Origin: Streptomyces silvae
Lineage (GTDB): Bacteria; Actinomycetota; Actinomycetes; Streptomycetales; Streptomycetaceae
Length of the DNA: 64,000 nucleotides
NCBI RefSeq assembly: GCF_016745505.1
Contig: NZ_JAERUC010000086.1
Location: 1-64,000 of the forward strand
Reading direction: 5' to 3'
Of the stretch, positions 42,027 through 51,099 are shown one piece after another. Each line of letters starts with the position of its first letter. Position 1 is the first letter of the stretch. The translations under genes were made by a program, and so were the position numbers. The notes beneath the pieces are model-generated. The model had not been told where the DNA came from. It was given only the letters and a program-made list of their open reading frames with translations, and did no database searches.

Positions 42027-42737
42027 CTACCGCAGCTCCGCCCCGATGCTGAGCGCGGGTGTCCAGCGGCGTACGGTACTGCCCTTCAGACCGGGGTAGT
42101 GCTGGACCCGGTGCCACTGCGGAGTCAGCGATCCGATCCGGCCGTCGGCCGGGTCGAGTGCGTCGATGTGGGCCTGCGCGGTCTCCCACTCCGCGTAGTT
42201 GACCACCCGCGTCCCGTCCGTACTGGCGTGCAGATGGGCCGAGACACCGCCGGGCGCCGGCGCCGGGTCGCTCTCCAGCGCCTCGAACACCGCGTCCACC
42301 CACGCGCGTTGGCGGGCGGGGTCCGGGCCGTCGAAGCGGATGTCGACGGTCACGACGCAGCCCGGCTCACGGGCGCCGCTCCCCAGGCTTCCGGAGCGGT
42401 AGAGCTCGAAGGTGTCCAGCCCGAGCCGCTCGACGCCGGGAACGGCCGCGTCGATCTCGTCGTTGCGCGCGTCGCGTCCGTTCCGTACGAACTCCTGGTA
42501 GGCCTCCTCCGAGGTCCACTGCGAGTAGTGGAGCAGCGTCCTGCCGTCGTCCCCGGTGTGCACGGTGTAGGAGAGGAGCCCGGGGTGCGGCCAGTCGCGG
42601 CTGCCCCAGGCCTCGCGGACGGCTTCGACCGCGCGGCGCTGCCGTTCCGGCGTACCGGTGTCCCAGGTGCTGATCTTGACGATGCCCACGTCGGAACGGG
42701 TGAGGTCGGGGCGGGAGTTGAACCGTACGGACGTCAT
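42027..42737 (-). CDS. Protein with two ABM-type (antibiotic biosynthesis monooxygenase) domains
   Basis: The 236-residue protein has two ferredoxin-like halves. The first contains GLLSYTVHTGDDGRTLLHYSQW and the second GVSAHLHASTDGTRVVNYAEW, both with the ABM beta-alpha-beta strand followed by a Trp. ABM proteins act on small aromatics or heme, but a tandem copy may form an internal dimer. Substrate unknown. No neighbouring biosynthetic gene cluster is visible. Confidence 0.82.
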   Translation of the reverse strand: MTSVRFNSRPDLTRSDVGIVKISTWDTGTPERQRRAVEAVREAWGSRDWPHPGLLSYTVHTGDDGRTLLHYSQWTSEEAYQEFVRNGRDARNDEIDAAVPGVERLGLDTFELYRSGSLGSGAREPGCVVTVDIRFDGPDPARQRAWVDAVFEALESDPAPAPGGVSAHLHASTDGTRVVNYAEWETAQAHIDALDPADGRIGSLTPQWHRVQHYPGLKGSTVRRWTPALSIGAELR

Positions 42738-42824
42738 GGCGTGGCCATCCTCTCCTGACGCACCCCCGTGGTGCGCCGCCGATCACCACCCTCGTACGTC
42801 AAGCGCGCTTGAGGTCAAGCCCGT

Positions 42825-43481
42825 TCATCCGGCCGGCGCGGTCCGCCAGGCCGTGGTGTTCAGCTCGTCCATCAGGCGGATGTCGTGGCCCTCCAGCGGG
42901 AAGACCCGCGCCCCCGTGTCGGGGGCGGCGGCGATCTCCAGGGCGTCACCCTCGATGAGGTCACCGCCCTCCTGGGTGGAGACCCAGGCCAGCGTCGAGG
43001 TGACGCTCGCACCGGGCTTCAGCTCGACGTCCTCCGGCCCCTCGTCGTTGCCGAACATCGACCCGCCCGCGTTCACGGGTACGGGGATGCGCTCCCCGTC
43101 CTCCCCCAGCGCGCGGACGGAGGGGTAGCCGTGGACGCGGTAGGGCTTCTTCCCGCAGTTGACGAGCGTGAGGGTGACCGCGCGGTGGAACATCGCCGTC
43201 TGGACGGGCCCCATCTCCACGACCACTCCGGAGGCGGGGCAGCCGGAGGCCGATGCCGCGGGGGTGGGCGCGAGCGGGGCCGGCCCGTCCGTCGCGGGGC
43301 CATCCGTCCCCGAGTCGGCGTCCGGGGCGGGCGCGGCGGCGTCCGGCGGCGTCGTGGCGGCGGGGCTCGTCGTGGGCTCCGGCTCCCCCTCGCCGGCGGG
43401 GACGAGGAAACCGGCACAGCCGGACAGGGTCAACGCGGCCGCCGTGAGCACGGCTGCCGAGATCGCTCTCCGTACGCGCAT
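42825..43481 (-). CDS. DUF4232 lipoprotein
   Basis: The 218-residue protein has a lipoprotein signal with lipobox LSGC (Cys22), a Pro/Ala/Thr/Asp linker (about residues 30-80) and a C-terminal beta domain. The domain includes TLTLVNCGKKPYRVHGYPSVRA and two Cys that could bond. This is the DUF4232 plan common in actinomycete exported proteins; function unknown. Confidence 0.85.
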   Translation of the reverse strand: MRVRRAISAAVLTAAALTLSGCAGFLVPAGEGEPEPTTSPAATTPPDAAAPAPDADSGTDGPATDGPAPLAPTPAASASGCPASGVVVEMGPVQTAMFHRAVTLTLVNCGKKPYRVHGYPSVRALGEDGERIPVPVNAGGSMFGNDEGPEDVELKPGASVTSTLAWVSTQEGGDLIEGDALEIAAAPDTGARVFPLEGHDIRLMDELNTTAWRTAPAG

Positions 43482-43624
43482 GCCGTGTACCCCACCCCTG
43501 GAACGGTCCGTCGCCTGTACGTTCGATCATGCCAGAACGGGCCCGCGACAGTTCAGCGTCGCTTGCCCGACACCCCAAGCAGAACTAAGTGGACCCGGGT
43601 GCACCGGACGCCGAGACTGCGGAG

Positions 43625-44512
43625 ATGACATCCCACACGGCCAGGCCCTTCGGCCGCACCCTCTGCGCCATGATCACTCCGTTCACCGCCTCCGGTGACC
43701 TGGACCTGGACGCCGCCCGCCGTCATGCCGCCGGTCTCGTCGCCGACGGCTGCGACGGCCTGGTGCTCAGCGGCACCACCGGTGAGTCGCCGACGACGAC
43801 GGACGAGGAGAAGACCGCGCTGCTGCGGGCCGTGCGGGAGGCGGTCGGATCCACGGTCCCGCTCGTCGCCGGGGTGGGCAGTTCCGACACCCGGCACACG
43901 GTCCGGCTGGCCCAGGAGGCCGAGGCTGCGGGCGCGGACGGGCTGCTGGTGGTCACCCCGTACTACAGCCGTCCCCCGCAGGCCGCGGTGGAGGCGCACT
44001 TCCTCCGGGTGGCGGAGGCGACGGGCATCGGGCTGATGCTGTACGACATCCCGGGCCGCACCGGCACGAGGATCGAACCGGCGACCTTGCTGCGCCTGGC
44101 GGAACATCCACGCGTCGTGGCGGTCAAGGACTGTTCGTACGACCTGCTCGGGGCCACCAAGGTGATGGCGCGGACCTCGCTGGCGTACTACTCGGGGTGC
44201 GAGGAGCTGAACCTCCCGCTGTACGCCCTCGGCGGGGCCGGCTACGTCAGTACGGTCGCCAACGCGGCCCCGCGCCGGATGCGGGCCGTGCTGGACGCGT
44301 TCGACGCGGGCGACACCGCGGAGGCGGCCCGCCTCAACGGGCTGACCATCCCTCTGGTGGAGGCGATGATGGCCTCCGGCCTGCCCGGCACGGTCACGGC
44401 GAAGGCGCTGCTCGACGCGGGCTCGGTCCGCGAACCGCTGCAGCCCGCCGGCCGCGAGGCGGTCGACGGGCTGCGCCGGGTCTACGAGGAACTCCTCGCC
44501 GTCACTGCTTAG
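43625..44512 (+). CDS. dapA: 4-hydroxy-tetrahydrodipicolinate synthase
   Basis: The 295-residue protein is a TIM-barrel DHDPS with the GTTGESPT motif, the Tyr of the catalytic triad in [10 protein letters not shown], the YDIPGRTG motif and the Schiff-base Lys in [10 protein letters not shown]. It condenses pyruvate with aspartate semialdehyde in lysine and diaminopimelate synthesis. Facing dapD supports lysine function over the pathway DHDPS homologues at 27-31 kb. An in-frame GTG at 43589 could add 12 residues. Confidence 0.9.
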   Translation: MTSHTARPFGRTLCAMITPFTASGDLDLDAARRHAAGLVADGCDGLVLSGTTGESPTTTDEEKTALLRAVREAVGSTVPLVAGVGSSDTRHTVRLAQEAEAAGADGLLVVTPYYSRPPQAAVEAHFLRVAEATGIGLMLYDIPGRTGTRIEPATLLRLAEHPRVVAVKDCSYDLLGATKVMARTSLAYYSGCEELNLPLYALGGAGYVSTVANAAPRRMRAVLDAFDAGDTAEAARLNGLTIPLVEAMMASGLPGTVTAKALLDAGSVREPLQPAGREAVDGLRRVYEELLAVTA

Positions 44513-45507
44513 TTGTGGCTGTGCAGGATGTCGTTGAGCCCGTCCCACACGGCGTTGTTCGGGCGGGCCTCGACGGCGCCGGTCACCGAGTTGCGACGGA
44601 AGAGGATGTTCGAGGCGCCGGAGAGCTCACGGGCCTTGACGACCTGGCCGTCGGGCATCGTGACCCGGGTGCCGGCCGTGACGTACAGCCCGGCCTCGAC
44701 GACGCACTCGTCGCCGAGCGCGATCCCGATGCCGGCCTCGGCACCGATCAGGCAGCGCTGCCCGATGACGATGCGCTCCTTGCCGCCGCCGGAGAGGGTG
44801 CCCATGGTGGACGCGCCGCCGCCGATGTCGGAGCCGTCGCCGACGACGACGCCCGCCGAGATGCGGCCCTCGACCATGGAGGTGCCGAGGGTGCCCGCGT
44901 TGAAGTTGACGAAGCCCTCGTGCATCACGGTGGTGCCGGAGGCCAGATGCGCACCGAGCCGCACCCGGTCGGCGTCGGCGATACGGACCCCCTTGGGCGC
45001 GACGTAGTCCGTCATCCGGGGGAACTTGTCCACCGAGGTGACCTGGAGGTGCAGGCCCTCGGCGCGGGCGTTGAGCCGGACCTTCTCCAGGTCGTCGACG
45101 GCGACCGGGCCCAGCGAGGTCCAGGCGACGTTGGCGAGGAAGCCGAAGATGCCGTCGAGGTTCTGCCCGTGGGGCTGCACGAGACGGTGCGAGAGCAGGT
45201 GCAGGCGCAGGTAGGTGTCGTGCGCGTCGAGCGGCTTGTCGTCCAGTGAGGAGATGACCGTGGACACGGCGACGATCTCCACCCCGCGGCGCGCGTCCAC
45301 ACCGACGGCCTTGGCGGCGCCCTCGCCGAGGCGGTTCACCGCCTCCTCGGGGCTGAGTCGCTGCGTCCCGGCCGGGCCGGGCTCTGCGGAGAGCTCGGGG
45401 GCGGGGAACCAGGTGTCGAGGACGGTGCCGTCACCGGCGATGGTGGCGAGGCCGGCGGCGACGGCGCCGGTGGTGCGGGCGGAACCCTGGGAAGTCGTGT
45501 CGGTCAT
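44509..45507 (-). CDS. dapD: 2,3,4,5-tetrahydropyridine-2,6-dicarboxylate N-succinyltransferase
   Basis: The 332-residue protein has an N-terminal actinobacterial DapD domain and a left-handed parallel beta-helix of hexapeptide repeats ([60 protein letters not shown]). It transfers succinyl from succinyl-CoA in the lysine/DAP pathway. Its stop overlaps that of dapA by four bases with no terminator between. The MFS gene is 9 bp upstream in the same direction. Confidence 0.95.
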   Translation of the reverse strand: MTDTTSQGSARTTGAVAAGLATIAGDGTVLDTWFPAPELSAEPGPAGTQRLSPEEAVNRLGEGAAKAVGVDARRGVEIVAVSTVISSLDDKPLDAHDTYLRLHLLSHRLVQPHGQNLDGIFGFLANVAWTSLGPVAVDDLEKVRLNARAEGLHLQVTSVDKFPRMTDYVAPKGVRIADADRVRLGAHLASGTTVMHEGFVNFNAGTLGTSMVEGRISAGVVVGDGSDIGGGASTMGTLSGGGKERIVIGQRCLIGAEAGIGIALGDECVVEAGLYVTAGTRVTMPDGQVVKARELSGASNILFRRNSVTGAVEARPNNAVWDGLNDILHSHN

Positions 45508-45516
45508 GAACAGAAC

Positions 45517-46902
45517 CTAACCGGCGGACCCCTTCGCGGGCGAACCGGTCTCACCCCCCGGAGCGTGTCCTCCCCGGGGGGTGGAGGGGGCAGGCTGAGC
45601 GCGTCCGCCCGGAGGGGCCGAAGGGGCAGGCTGAGCGTGTCCCTTCGGAGGGGCCGAGGGGACGGGGCGGGCGTGTCTGTCCGGAGGGACGGGGCGCTCG
45701 CCTTCCGGACCGCCTGTCACCCGCAGCCCCGTGGTGGGTTCACCCAGCCGCCGCGCGGCCAGCACCGCCACGCCCGCGCCGCACGCGAGGGCCGCGGACA
45801 GGGGCCAGAGCAGCGCCGGGGCGGCGGTGTACAGCGCGCCGCCCAGGGGCGGGGCGAGGACCTGGCCGCTGATGGAGGCGCCCGCGTACAGGCTCTGGAA
45901 GCGGCCCTGCGCGTGGGCCGGGGCCTGGTCGGCGACGTAGGCGGTGGCCGTGGTCTTGTAGAGGATCTCGCCCGAGGTCAGCGCCACCATCATGGAGACG
46001 GCGAACAGGGCGCCCGCGCCGGGGATCAGCACCGCGTAGCCGAGGCCCACGAGGAGCAGTCCGGTCCCGACGACGGTCAGGGGAGCCCGGCGGCGCAACG
46101 CGTGCGTGACGGGGAGTTCGAGGCAGAGGATGACGCCTCCGTTGACCGCGATCAGCCAGCCGTAGAACTGGGTGCCGTAGCCGTGGTCGGCGAGGAAGAC
46201 GGGCAGCGTGGAGTACTGCTGTCGGTAGACGAGGTCGACGCAGACGATCGCGGCGAGCAGGACCAGCACCGCGGGTCTGGCCCGGAGTTCGCGCCAGAGG
46301 CCCGGCGCGTCCGGATCGTGCGCGGGCCGGGTGTGCGCGGTGCCGCGCGAGGGCAGCATCGCGGCCGCGTAGCCGGCGAAGAACAGGGTGCCCAGGCCGT
46401 CCGCCAGGAAGAGCCAGTCGTACGAGGTCGCGGCGGCGATCATCGCGCCGAGCGGCGGCCCTACGGTGAAGCCGCCGTTGGAGGCGAACCGGGTGAGGGC
46501 GAAGCTCTGGCGGCGCTCCCCCTCCGGGACGGAGACCGCGACCAGGGCCGCGTTGGCCGACCGGACGACCCCCGAGGCGTACTGGGCGAGCGGCAGCACC
46601 GCGTACAGGGCGGCCAGGGGCAGTACGGGGAGGGTGATCAGCGCGGCACCGCTCACACAGGCGCCGGTCAGGAGCGCCCGGCGGTGGCCGTAGCGGTCGC
46701 CGAACCAGCCGCCGGTGTAGTTCCCCGCGACCAGGCCGATCCCGCCGATACCGCTGATCACGCCGGCCTGGGCGACGGAGAGGCCGCGCGGGCCGGTGAG
46801 GTAGACGAAGAGATAGACGAAGGTGAAGCTGACGACGGCGTTGAGGAAGGCGCCGAACGCCAGGAGGCGCACCGTTCTCGGTACGCCGCGCAACATGCCC
46901 AT
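45517..46902 (-). CDS. MFS transporter (DHA1-type) with a Pro-rich tail
   Basis: The 461-residue protein has about 12 membrane segments and the MFS motif between helices 2 and 3 (GGWFGDRYGHRRALLTG). The last 70 residues are a Pro/Ala/His-rich tail made of near-repeats of the form xPAPSAPPxGxAQ, with matching DNA repeats (about 45570-45690). It is divergent from the HxlR-peroxiredoxin gene, which may regulate it. Likely a drug or metabolite exporter. Confidence 0.88.
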   Translation of the reverse strand: MGMLRGVPRTVRLLAFGAFLNAVVSFTFVYLFVYLTGPRGLSVAQAGVISGIGGIGLVAGNYTGGWFGDRYGHRRALLTGACVSGAALITLPVLPLAALYAVLPLAQYASGVVRSANAALVAVSVPEGERRQSFALTRFASNGGFTVGPPLGAMIAAATSYDWLFLADGLGTLFFAGYAAAMLPSRGTAHTRPAHDPDAPGLWRELRARPAVLVLLAAIVCVDLVYRQQYSTLPVFLADHGYGTQFYGWLIAVNGGVILCLELPVTHALRRRAPLTVVGTGLLLVGLGYAVLIPGAGALFAVSMMVALTSGEILYKTTATAYVADQAPAHAQGRFQSLYAGASISGQVLAPPLGGALYTAAPALLWPLSAALACGAGVAVLAARRLGEPTTGLRVTGGPEGERPVPPDRHARPVPSAPPKGHAQPAPSAPPGGRAQPAPSTPRGGHAPGGETGSPAKGSAG

Positions 46903-46921
46903 CCCGTTCCCCCCAGGGTGA

Positions 46922-46936
46922 GTTCCTTTTGGGAAC
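46922..46936. promoter_or_regulatory. Palindrome between MFS and HxlR genes
   Basis: GTTCC-TTTTG-GGAAC lies between the divergent starts (MFS start 46902, HxlR start 46989). Its size and place suit an HxlR dimer. Confidence 0.55.
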
Positions 46937-46988
46937 GGACTATGGCAGCCTGGTATCCGCAGGTCAACCGAGTAGGGAGGCGGACATC

Positions 46989-47867
46989 GTGCCGCAGCGC
47001 ACCAGCCTGGCCGACGCCGACTGCGCGATCGCCCAGGCCCTCGACGTCGTGGGCGACTGGTGGACGCTGCTGATCGTGCGGGACACCGCGCGTGGGGTGC
47101 ACCGCTTCGACGCGCTCCAGCAGGAGCTGGGGGTGTCGCGCAAGGTGCTCACCGAGCGGCTGCGCCTGCTGACGGAGGCGGGGGTGCTGGCCCGGCACCC
47201 CTATCAGGACCGCCCGGTCCGCCACGAATACCGGCTCACCCCGCGCGGACGCGCCCTGCTGCCGGTGCTGATCGCACTTCAGGACTGGGGCGACGCCTGG
47301 GTGCTGGGAGAGGGGGAGACGATGGCGACGACCACGGAGGACTCCAGGGAGGCGGCGCGGGTGCACGCCCTGGTGGGCACCCGGCTGCCGGAGCTGGAAC
47401 TGCCGGACCACGACGGCCGGTTGCGCGATCCCGTCGCCGGCACGCCGCACACCGTCCTGTACTGCTTCCCCGGCGCGTACGCACGCCAGGACGCCTATCC
47501 GCCGGGATGGGCCGGGATCCCGGGGGCACGGGGCTGCACCCTGGAGTCGTGCACCTACCGCGACCAGCTGGCGGAGTTCACGGAGGCGGGCGCGACCGTG
47601 CACGGGGTGTCCACCCAGCGCCCGGACGAGCAGAAGGCGTTCGCCGGCAAGGAGCGGCTGCGCTTCCCGCTGCTCTCCGACGCGGGGCTGACCCTGACGG
47701 CGGCGCTGCGGCTGCCCACGTTCCGGGCGGCGGGCGTCAGCCGGCTGAAGCGGCTGACGCTGGTGGTGGACCGGGACCGTACGGTCGTCGAGGCGCTGTA
47801 CCCCGTCACGGACATCGAGGCGAGCGTCCAGGCCGCACTGTCGGCCGTCCGCCGGAACACCACCTGA
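46989..47867 (+). CDS. HxlR-type regulator fused to a PrxQ/BCP-like peroxiredoxin
   Basis: The 292-residue protein has an N-terminal HxlR winged helix (about residues 1-105; ALDVVGDWWTLLIVRDTARGVHRFDALQQELGVSRKVL in several steps). The C-terminal half is a thioredoxin-fold peroxiredoxin whose GCTLESCTYRD matches the PrxQ/BCP GCTxxxC pattern (Cys183 peroxidatic-like, Cys188 five residues later), with FPLLSDAGLTL after it. The GTG start has GGGAGG upstream. The design suggests a regulator that senses peroxide by its own cysteines and controls the divergent MFS gene. Confidence 0.88.
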   Translation: MPQRTSLADADCAIAQALDVVGDWWTLLIVRDTARGVHRFDALQQELGVSRKVLTERLRLLTEAGVLARHPYQDRPVRHEYRLTPRGRALLPVLIALQDWGDAWVLGEGETMATTTEDSREAARVHALVGTRLPELELPDHDGRLRDPVAGTPHTVLYCFPGAYARQDAYPPGWAGIPGARGCTLESCTYRDQLAEFTEAGATVHGVSTQRPDEQKAFAGKERLRFPLLSDAGLTLTAALRLPTFRAAGVSRLKRLTLVVDRDRTVVEALYPVTDIEASVQAALSAVRRNTT

Positions 47868-47871
47868 CCGG

Positions 47872-47901
47872 CCACCACCACGACCGCCACCACCACGACC
47901 G
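47872..47901 (+). repeat. Two perfect 15-bp tandem repeats
   Basis: CCACCACCACGACCG occurs twice in tandem between the convergent HxlR-peroxiredoxin and TetR genes. Probably a neutral duplication. Confidence 0.8.
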
Positions 47902-47916
47902 GCCACCCGCCCGGGC

Positions 47917-48465
47917 TCAGCGGCCGGCCCCCTCCACGACCCTGGCCAGCATCTCCCTGGTGTACTCCGGGTCGAAGTCGCCGCCGGTGAGCAGCACCTG
48001 GAGGCTGATCCCGTCCAGCAGGGCCGTGAGCGCCCGCGCGGTGGCCCGGTCGGTGCGGTCGGCGATGAGCACGGCCAGGGCGTCGGCCCACTCGGCGGCG
48101 ACGGGCCGCAGCGCGGGCCGGCGCAGGGCCGCGAGGTACAGCTCGTACTCCAGCGCCAGCGGCCCGGGCCCCGCCGCGAACCACTCCCCCAGCAGCCGCG
48201 TCAGCTCGTCGGCCAACGGCACCTCGGGGTCGGAGAAGTACGGGCTCTCCCGCACCGTCCGCGCGAAGCTCTCGTTGCACCGGCGCAGCGCGGCGACCAG
48301 CAGCTCGTCGAGCGAGGCGAAGTGATACGTCGTCGAGCCGAGCGGCACGTCGGCCTCGGCAGCCACGGTGCGGTGGCTGAGCCCTCCGATTCCCCGGTCG
48401 GCGACGACGCGAATCGCCGCGTCGATGATGCGCTCGCGCCGCTCGGGGTCGTACCGCCGGGCCAT
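47917..48465 (-). CDS. TetR-family regulator of the SMR exporter
   Basis: The 182-residue protein has an N-terminal TetR helix-turn-helix (RRERIIDAAIRVVADRGIGG, then TVAAEADVPLGSTTYHF) and an all-helical ligand domain. Its ATG overlaps the SMR stop by one base (TGATG). The operon is headed by a 20-bp perfect palindrome, so auto-repression lifted by an exported drug is likely. Confidence 0.9.
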   Translation of the reverse strand: MARRYDPERRERIIDAAIRVVADRGIGGLSHRTVAAEADVPLGSTTYHFASLDELLVAALRRCNESFARTVRESPYFSDPEVPLADELTRLLGEWFAAGPGPLALEYELYLAALRRPALRPVAAEWADALAVLIADRTDRATARALTALLDGISLQVLLTGGDFDPEYTREMLARVVEGAGR

Positions 48466-48785
48466 CAGTGGGCTCCTCCGAGGTTGAGGACGACGACCCC
48501 CGCGATGACCAGGACGATGCCGGCCAGCTTGGCGAGGCTCGCGGACTCGCCCATCCAGAGGATGCCGATGGCGGCGACGGCGGCGGTGCCCGTCCCCGCC
48601 CAGATGGCATAGGCGGTGCCGATGGAGAGCGTCTTGAGGGTCTGGGCGAGCAGGGCGAACGCCAGCACGTAGCCGACGACGGTGATGAGCGAGGGCCACA
48701 GCCGGGTGAACCCCTCGCTGTACTTCATGGCCGTGGTCCCGGCCACCTCCGCCGCTATGGCCGCGGCCAGCAATCCGTATCCCAT
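48465..48785 (-). CDS. Small multidrug resistance (SMR) transporter
   Basis: The 106-residue protein has four membrane helices and the essential Glu (residue 13) in the first helix (AAAIAAEVAGTTAMKYS). The AYAIWAGTGTA signature of the SMR family is present. It would export cationic compounds as a dimer. ATG 48785 lies 10 bases from the palindrome with no clear ribosome site, which suggests a short or leaderless mRNA. A longer frame upstream is not supported. Confidence 0.92.
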   Translation of the reverse strand: MGYGLLAAAIAAEVAGTTAMKYSEGFTRLWPSLITVVGYVLAFALLAQTLKTLSIGTAYAIWAGTGTAAVAAIGILWMGESASLAKLAGIVLVIAGVVVLNLGGAH

Positions 48786-48794
48786 ACGTACGAG

Positions 48795-48814
48795 CGTACA
48801 CAACGTTGTGTACG
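48795..48814. promoter_or_regulatory. Perfect 20-bp palindrome, TetR operator
   Basis: CGTACACAACGTTGTGTACG is perfectly self-complementary and sits immediately upstream of the SMR-tetR operon. It is the obvious binding site of the operon's TetR protein. Confidence 0.8.
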
Positions 48815-48939
48815 GGCGTACGCAACTTCGCGCATCCATATCGTGACCAGCCGGGAAGGGATTCGCGGGCACCTCGGGACGCTACGGTGTCCGCACCGGT
48901 AGGACCGGATGACAAGCGGACGATACGAGCGACGGAGCA

Positions 48940-50091
48940 GTGGTGGCGCAGGACGCAGGGTGGGGCGGGGGCGCCTACGGGGGCGCGGCGTACGGCGGGG
49001 GTCCCTACGGGCCCCCGGGATGGGGCGGCTGGGTGCCGCCGCCGAAGCCGGGGGTGATACCGCTCGCCCCGCTGAAGCTCGGGGACGTGCTGGGCGGGGC
49101 GTTCTCGACGATGGGCAGGTACTGGAAGCAGCTGTTCGGCCTGGCCGCGGCGCTGTACGGCGGAGCCGCGCTGCTGATGGCGGGGGCGGTGGCCGTCGCC
49201 TACTCCGCGGTCTCCGGCCATCTGGACCATGTGATCTCCCTCGACTACGACGAGAGCGCCTCGTCCACCGACATCGTTCCGCTCGTGGTCGCGGGCGGCG
49301 TCCTCGCACTGCTGGGCATCGTCACGATGGCGATCGTGTCCGGTCTGATGTACGCGGCGGTCCCGGCCGTCCTCCAGGAGGCGGTCCTGGGCCGGCCCGT
49401 CGCCTTCTCTGCGGTGTGGCGCAAGGCATGGGCGCATGTCGCCCCCGTGATCGGCGCCCTGATCCTCACCGCCCTGGTCGCCACCGTGCCCGTACTCCTG
49501 GTGATGGCGGCCTTCATCGGGGTGATCATCAGCGTCCTCACCATGGACAGCGGCGGTGCCGCCGCCACCGCCGTCACGCTGGGCATCCTCGGAGCCCTGG
49601 TGACCGGCCCGCTGGCGGCCTGGATCTGGATAAAGGTCTGCCTGGCACCGGCGGCCGTGGTCTTCGAGGGCCGGGGTCCCGTCGCCGCGCTGCGCCGCTC
49701 CGCCGAGCTGGTGCGCGGCGACTGGTGGCGGATCTTCGGCATCACCCTGCTGGCCGCCCTGATCGCGGGCGCGGCCGGCTATGTCATCCAGATCCCCTTC
49801 TCGGTCCTCGGGCTGTTCCCCGGCATGATCGGGACGGCGTCGCTGGAGGAGGACCCGAGCCCCACCGCGGTGATCGTCGCGATGAGCGGATACATGGTCG
49901 CGACGCTGCTGGGGCAGCTCGTGAGCCAGATCATCTCGACGACCTTCCCCCAGCTGGTGACCGGCCTGCTCTACGTCGACCGGCGCATACGGACGGAGAA
50001 CCTGGGCCCGGCACTGGCCGAGGCCGCCGGATTCCCCGCACAGGGCGGCCCGATGCCTCCGCCGTACGGAGGTGGCGCCCCGCAGTGGTGA
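48940..50091 (+). CDS. Multi-pass membrane protein with Gly/Tyr/Pro-rich ends
   Basis: The 383-residue protein begins with a low-complexity segment (GGAYGGAAYGGGPYGPPG), then has about six hydrophobic segments and amphipathic elbows such as AALRRSAELVRGDWWRIFGI. This resembles the membrane domain of the glycerophosphoryl diester phosphodiesterase-like family (DUF7544/DUF7847). The C-terminus ends in a short Gly/Pro stretch. The function of these actinobacterial proteins is not known. GTG start. Confidence 0.78.
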   Translation: MVAQDAGWGGGAYGGAAYGGGPYGPPGWGGWVPPPKPGVIPLAPLKLGDVLGGAFSTMGRYWKQLFGLAAALYGGAALLMAGAVAVAYSAVSGHLDHVISLDYDESASSTDIVPLVVAGGVLALLGIVTMAIVSGLMYAAVPAVLQEAVLGRPVAFSAVWRKAWAHVAPVIGALILTALVATVPVLLVMAAFIGVIISVLTMDSGGAAATAVTLGILGALVTGPLAAWIWIKVCLAPAAVVFEGRGPVAALRRSAELVRGDWWRIFGITLLAALIAGAAGYVIQIPFSVLGLFPGMIGTASLEEDPSPTAVIVAMSGYMVATLLGQLVSQIISTTFPQLVTGLLYVDRRIRTENLGPALAEAAGFPAQGGPMPPPYGGGAPQW

Positions 50092-50112
50092 CCCGGCCGG
50101 GCGGTGGCCGGG
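50092..50112. terminator. Hairpin between convergent genes
   Basis: CCCGGCC and GGCCGGG form a 7-bp stem with a 7-nt loop, between the membrane-protein and NAD(P)-binding protein genes. Confidence 0.55.
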
Positions 50113-50122
50113 GGGACGAGGC

Positions 50123-50986
50123 TCAGCCGTTCGACAGCTGATCCCGCAACACCGTGCGCAGGGCGACGGGTTCACGGCCTATCAGCTTGGCCAGCGTCGG
50201 GTCGACGGTGGCGAACTCGTCCGCCCGGGCCGCGGTGAAGATGCCCAGCAGCTGCTCCGCGGTCTCCCGGGGAACACCTCCGCCCACCGCCTGCTCCAGG
50301 AACCGGCCGTCGGGCGCGGTGACCCTCGTAAAAGTGCGGCCCGTGAGCTCGGTGGCGATACCGGCGATGTCGTCGAAGGTCAGCGCCTCCCCGCCGGTGA
50401 GCGGCGGCGTGGGCCCCTCGAAGCAGCCCTCGTCGGCCAGGACGGCGGCGGCCGCGTCCGCGAGGTCGGCGTGTGCGGTCCAGGCGACCGGCCCGTCCGC
50501 GGGGAGCACGATGCGGCCCGACTCCACGGCCTGACCGAGGAAGTGCGCGGCGCTGGCGGCGTAGAAGCCGTTGCGCAGCGAGGTGAACGGCACTCCGCAG
50601 GCACGCAGCGCCTCCTCGGTCGCCGCGTGATCACGGCAGGCCTGGAAGTGCGAGGACGCACCGGCCCCCATCTGACTGGTGTAGAGGATGCGACGGGCAC
50701 CGGCCGCGACGGCCGCCCCGATCGCGGTGCGATGCTGCGCGACGCACTCGTCGCCCATCTTGTCGACGGAGACGATGAGCACCTGGGAAGCACCCTCGAA
50801 GGCATGGGCGAGTCCGGCGGCGTCGGTGAAGCTGCCCTGCCGCACCCGCACACCCCGCTCGGCGAGCGACCGCACCTTCTCCGGGTCGCGGACACTGACG
50901 CCGACCTGGTCCGCCGGCACACGCGCGAGCAGGCTCTCGACGACCTGGCGGCCCAGGTGCCCGGTGGCTCCGGTAACGATGATCAT
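50123..50986 (-). CDS. NmrA/QOR2-like NAD(P)-binding oxidoreductase
   Basis: The 287-residue atypical short-chain dehydrogenase has GATGHLGRQVVESLL at the N-terminus and the VSVRDPEKVRSLAERGVRV strand-turn that recognises NADPH. The NmrA-like body follows (ALRACGVPFTSLRNGFY). Members reduce quinones or sense redox. It is divergent from a TetR regulator with an inverted repeat in between, so the TetR protein likely controls it. Confidence 0.88.
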   Translation of the reverse strand: MIIVTGATGHLGRQVVESLLARVPADQVGVSVRDPEKVRSLAERGVRVRQGSFTDAAGLAHAFEGASQVLIVSVDKMGDECVAQHRTAIGAAVAAGARRILYTSQMGAGASSHFQACRDHAATEEALRACGVPFTSLRNGFYAASAAHFLGQAVESGRIVLPADGPVAWTAHADLADAAAAVLADEGCFEGPTPPLTGGEALTFDDIAGIATELTGRTFTRVTAPDGRFLEQAVGGGVPRETAEQLLGIFTAARADEFATVDPTLAKLIGREPVALRTVLRDQLSNG

Positions 50987-51050
50987 AATGCGCTCCTCAT
51001 GCGTCGCCCCATGACGCGGCGGCGCTTGGTTCCAACGGAATCAACCTTAC

Positions 51051-51068
51051 GTTATCACCGATACTAAC
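51051..51068. promoter_or_regulatory. Pseudo-palindrome, possible TetR operator
   Basis: GTTATCACCGATACTAAC has matching GTTA/TAAC ends and 12 of 18 symmetric positions. A CGATAC/GTATCG inverted repeat and a GGTTCC/GGAACC pair also occur in this 113-bp divergent gap, so the exact site is uncertain. Confidence 0.4.
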
Positions 51069-51099
51069 ACTGGAACCATCGACGCGGTATCGTTGATGC

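Noticed and set aside
42027-43481. Part of an antibiotic gene cluster, because of the monooxygenase-type domains
   Set aside because: No synthase, carrier protein or resistance gene is adjacent; the flanking genes are housekeeping or hypothetical.
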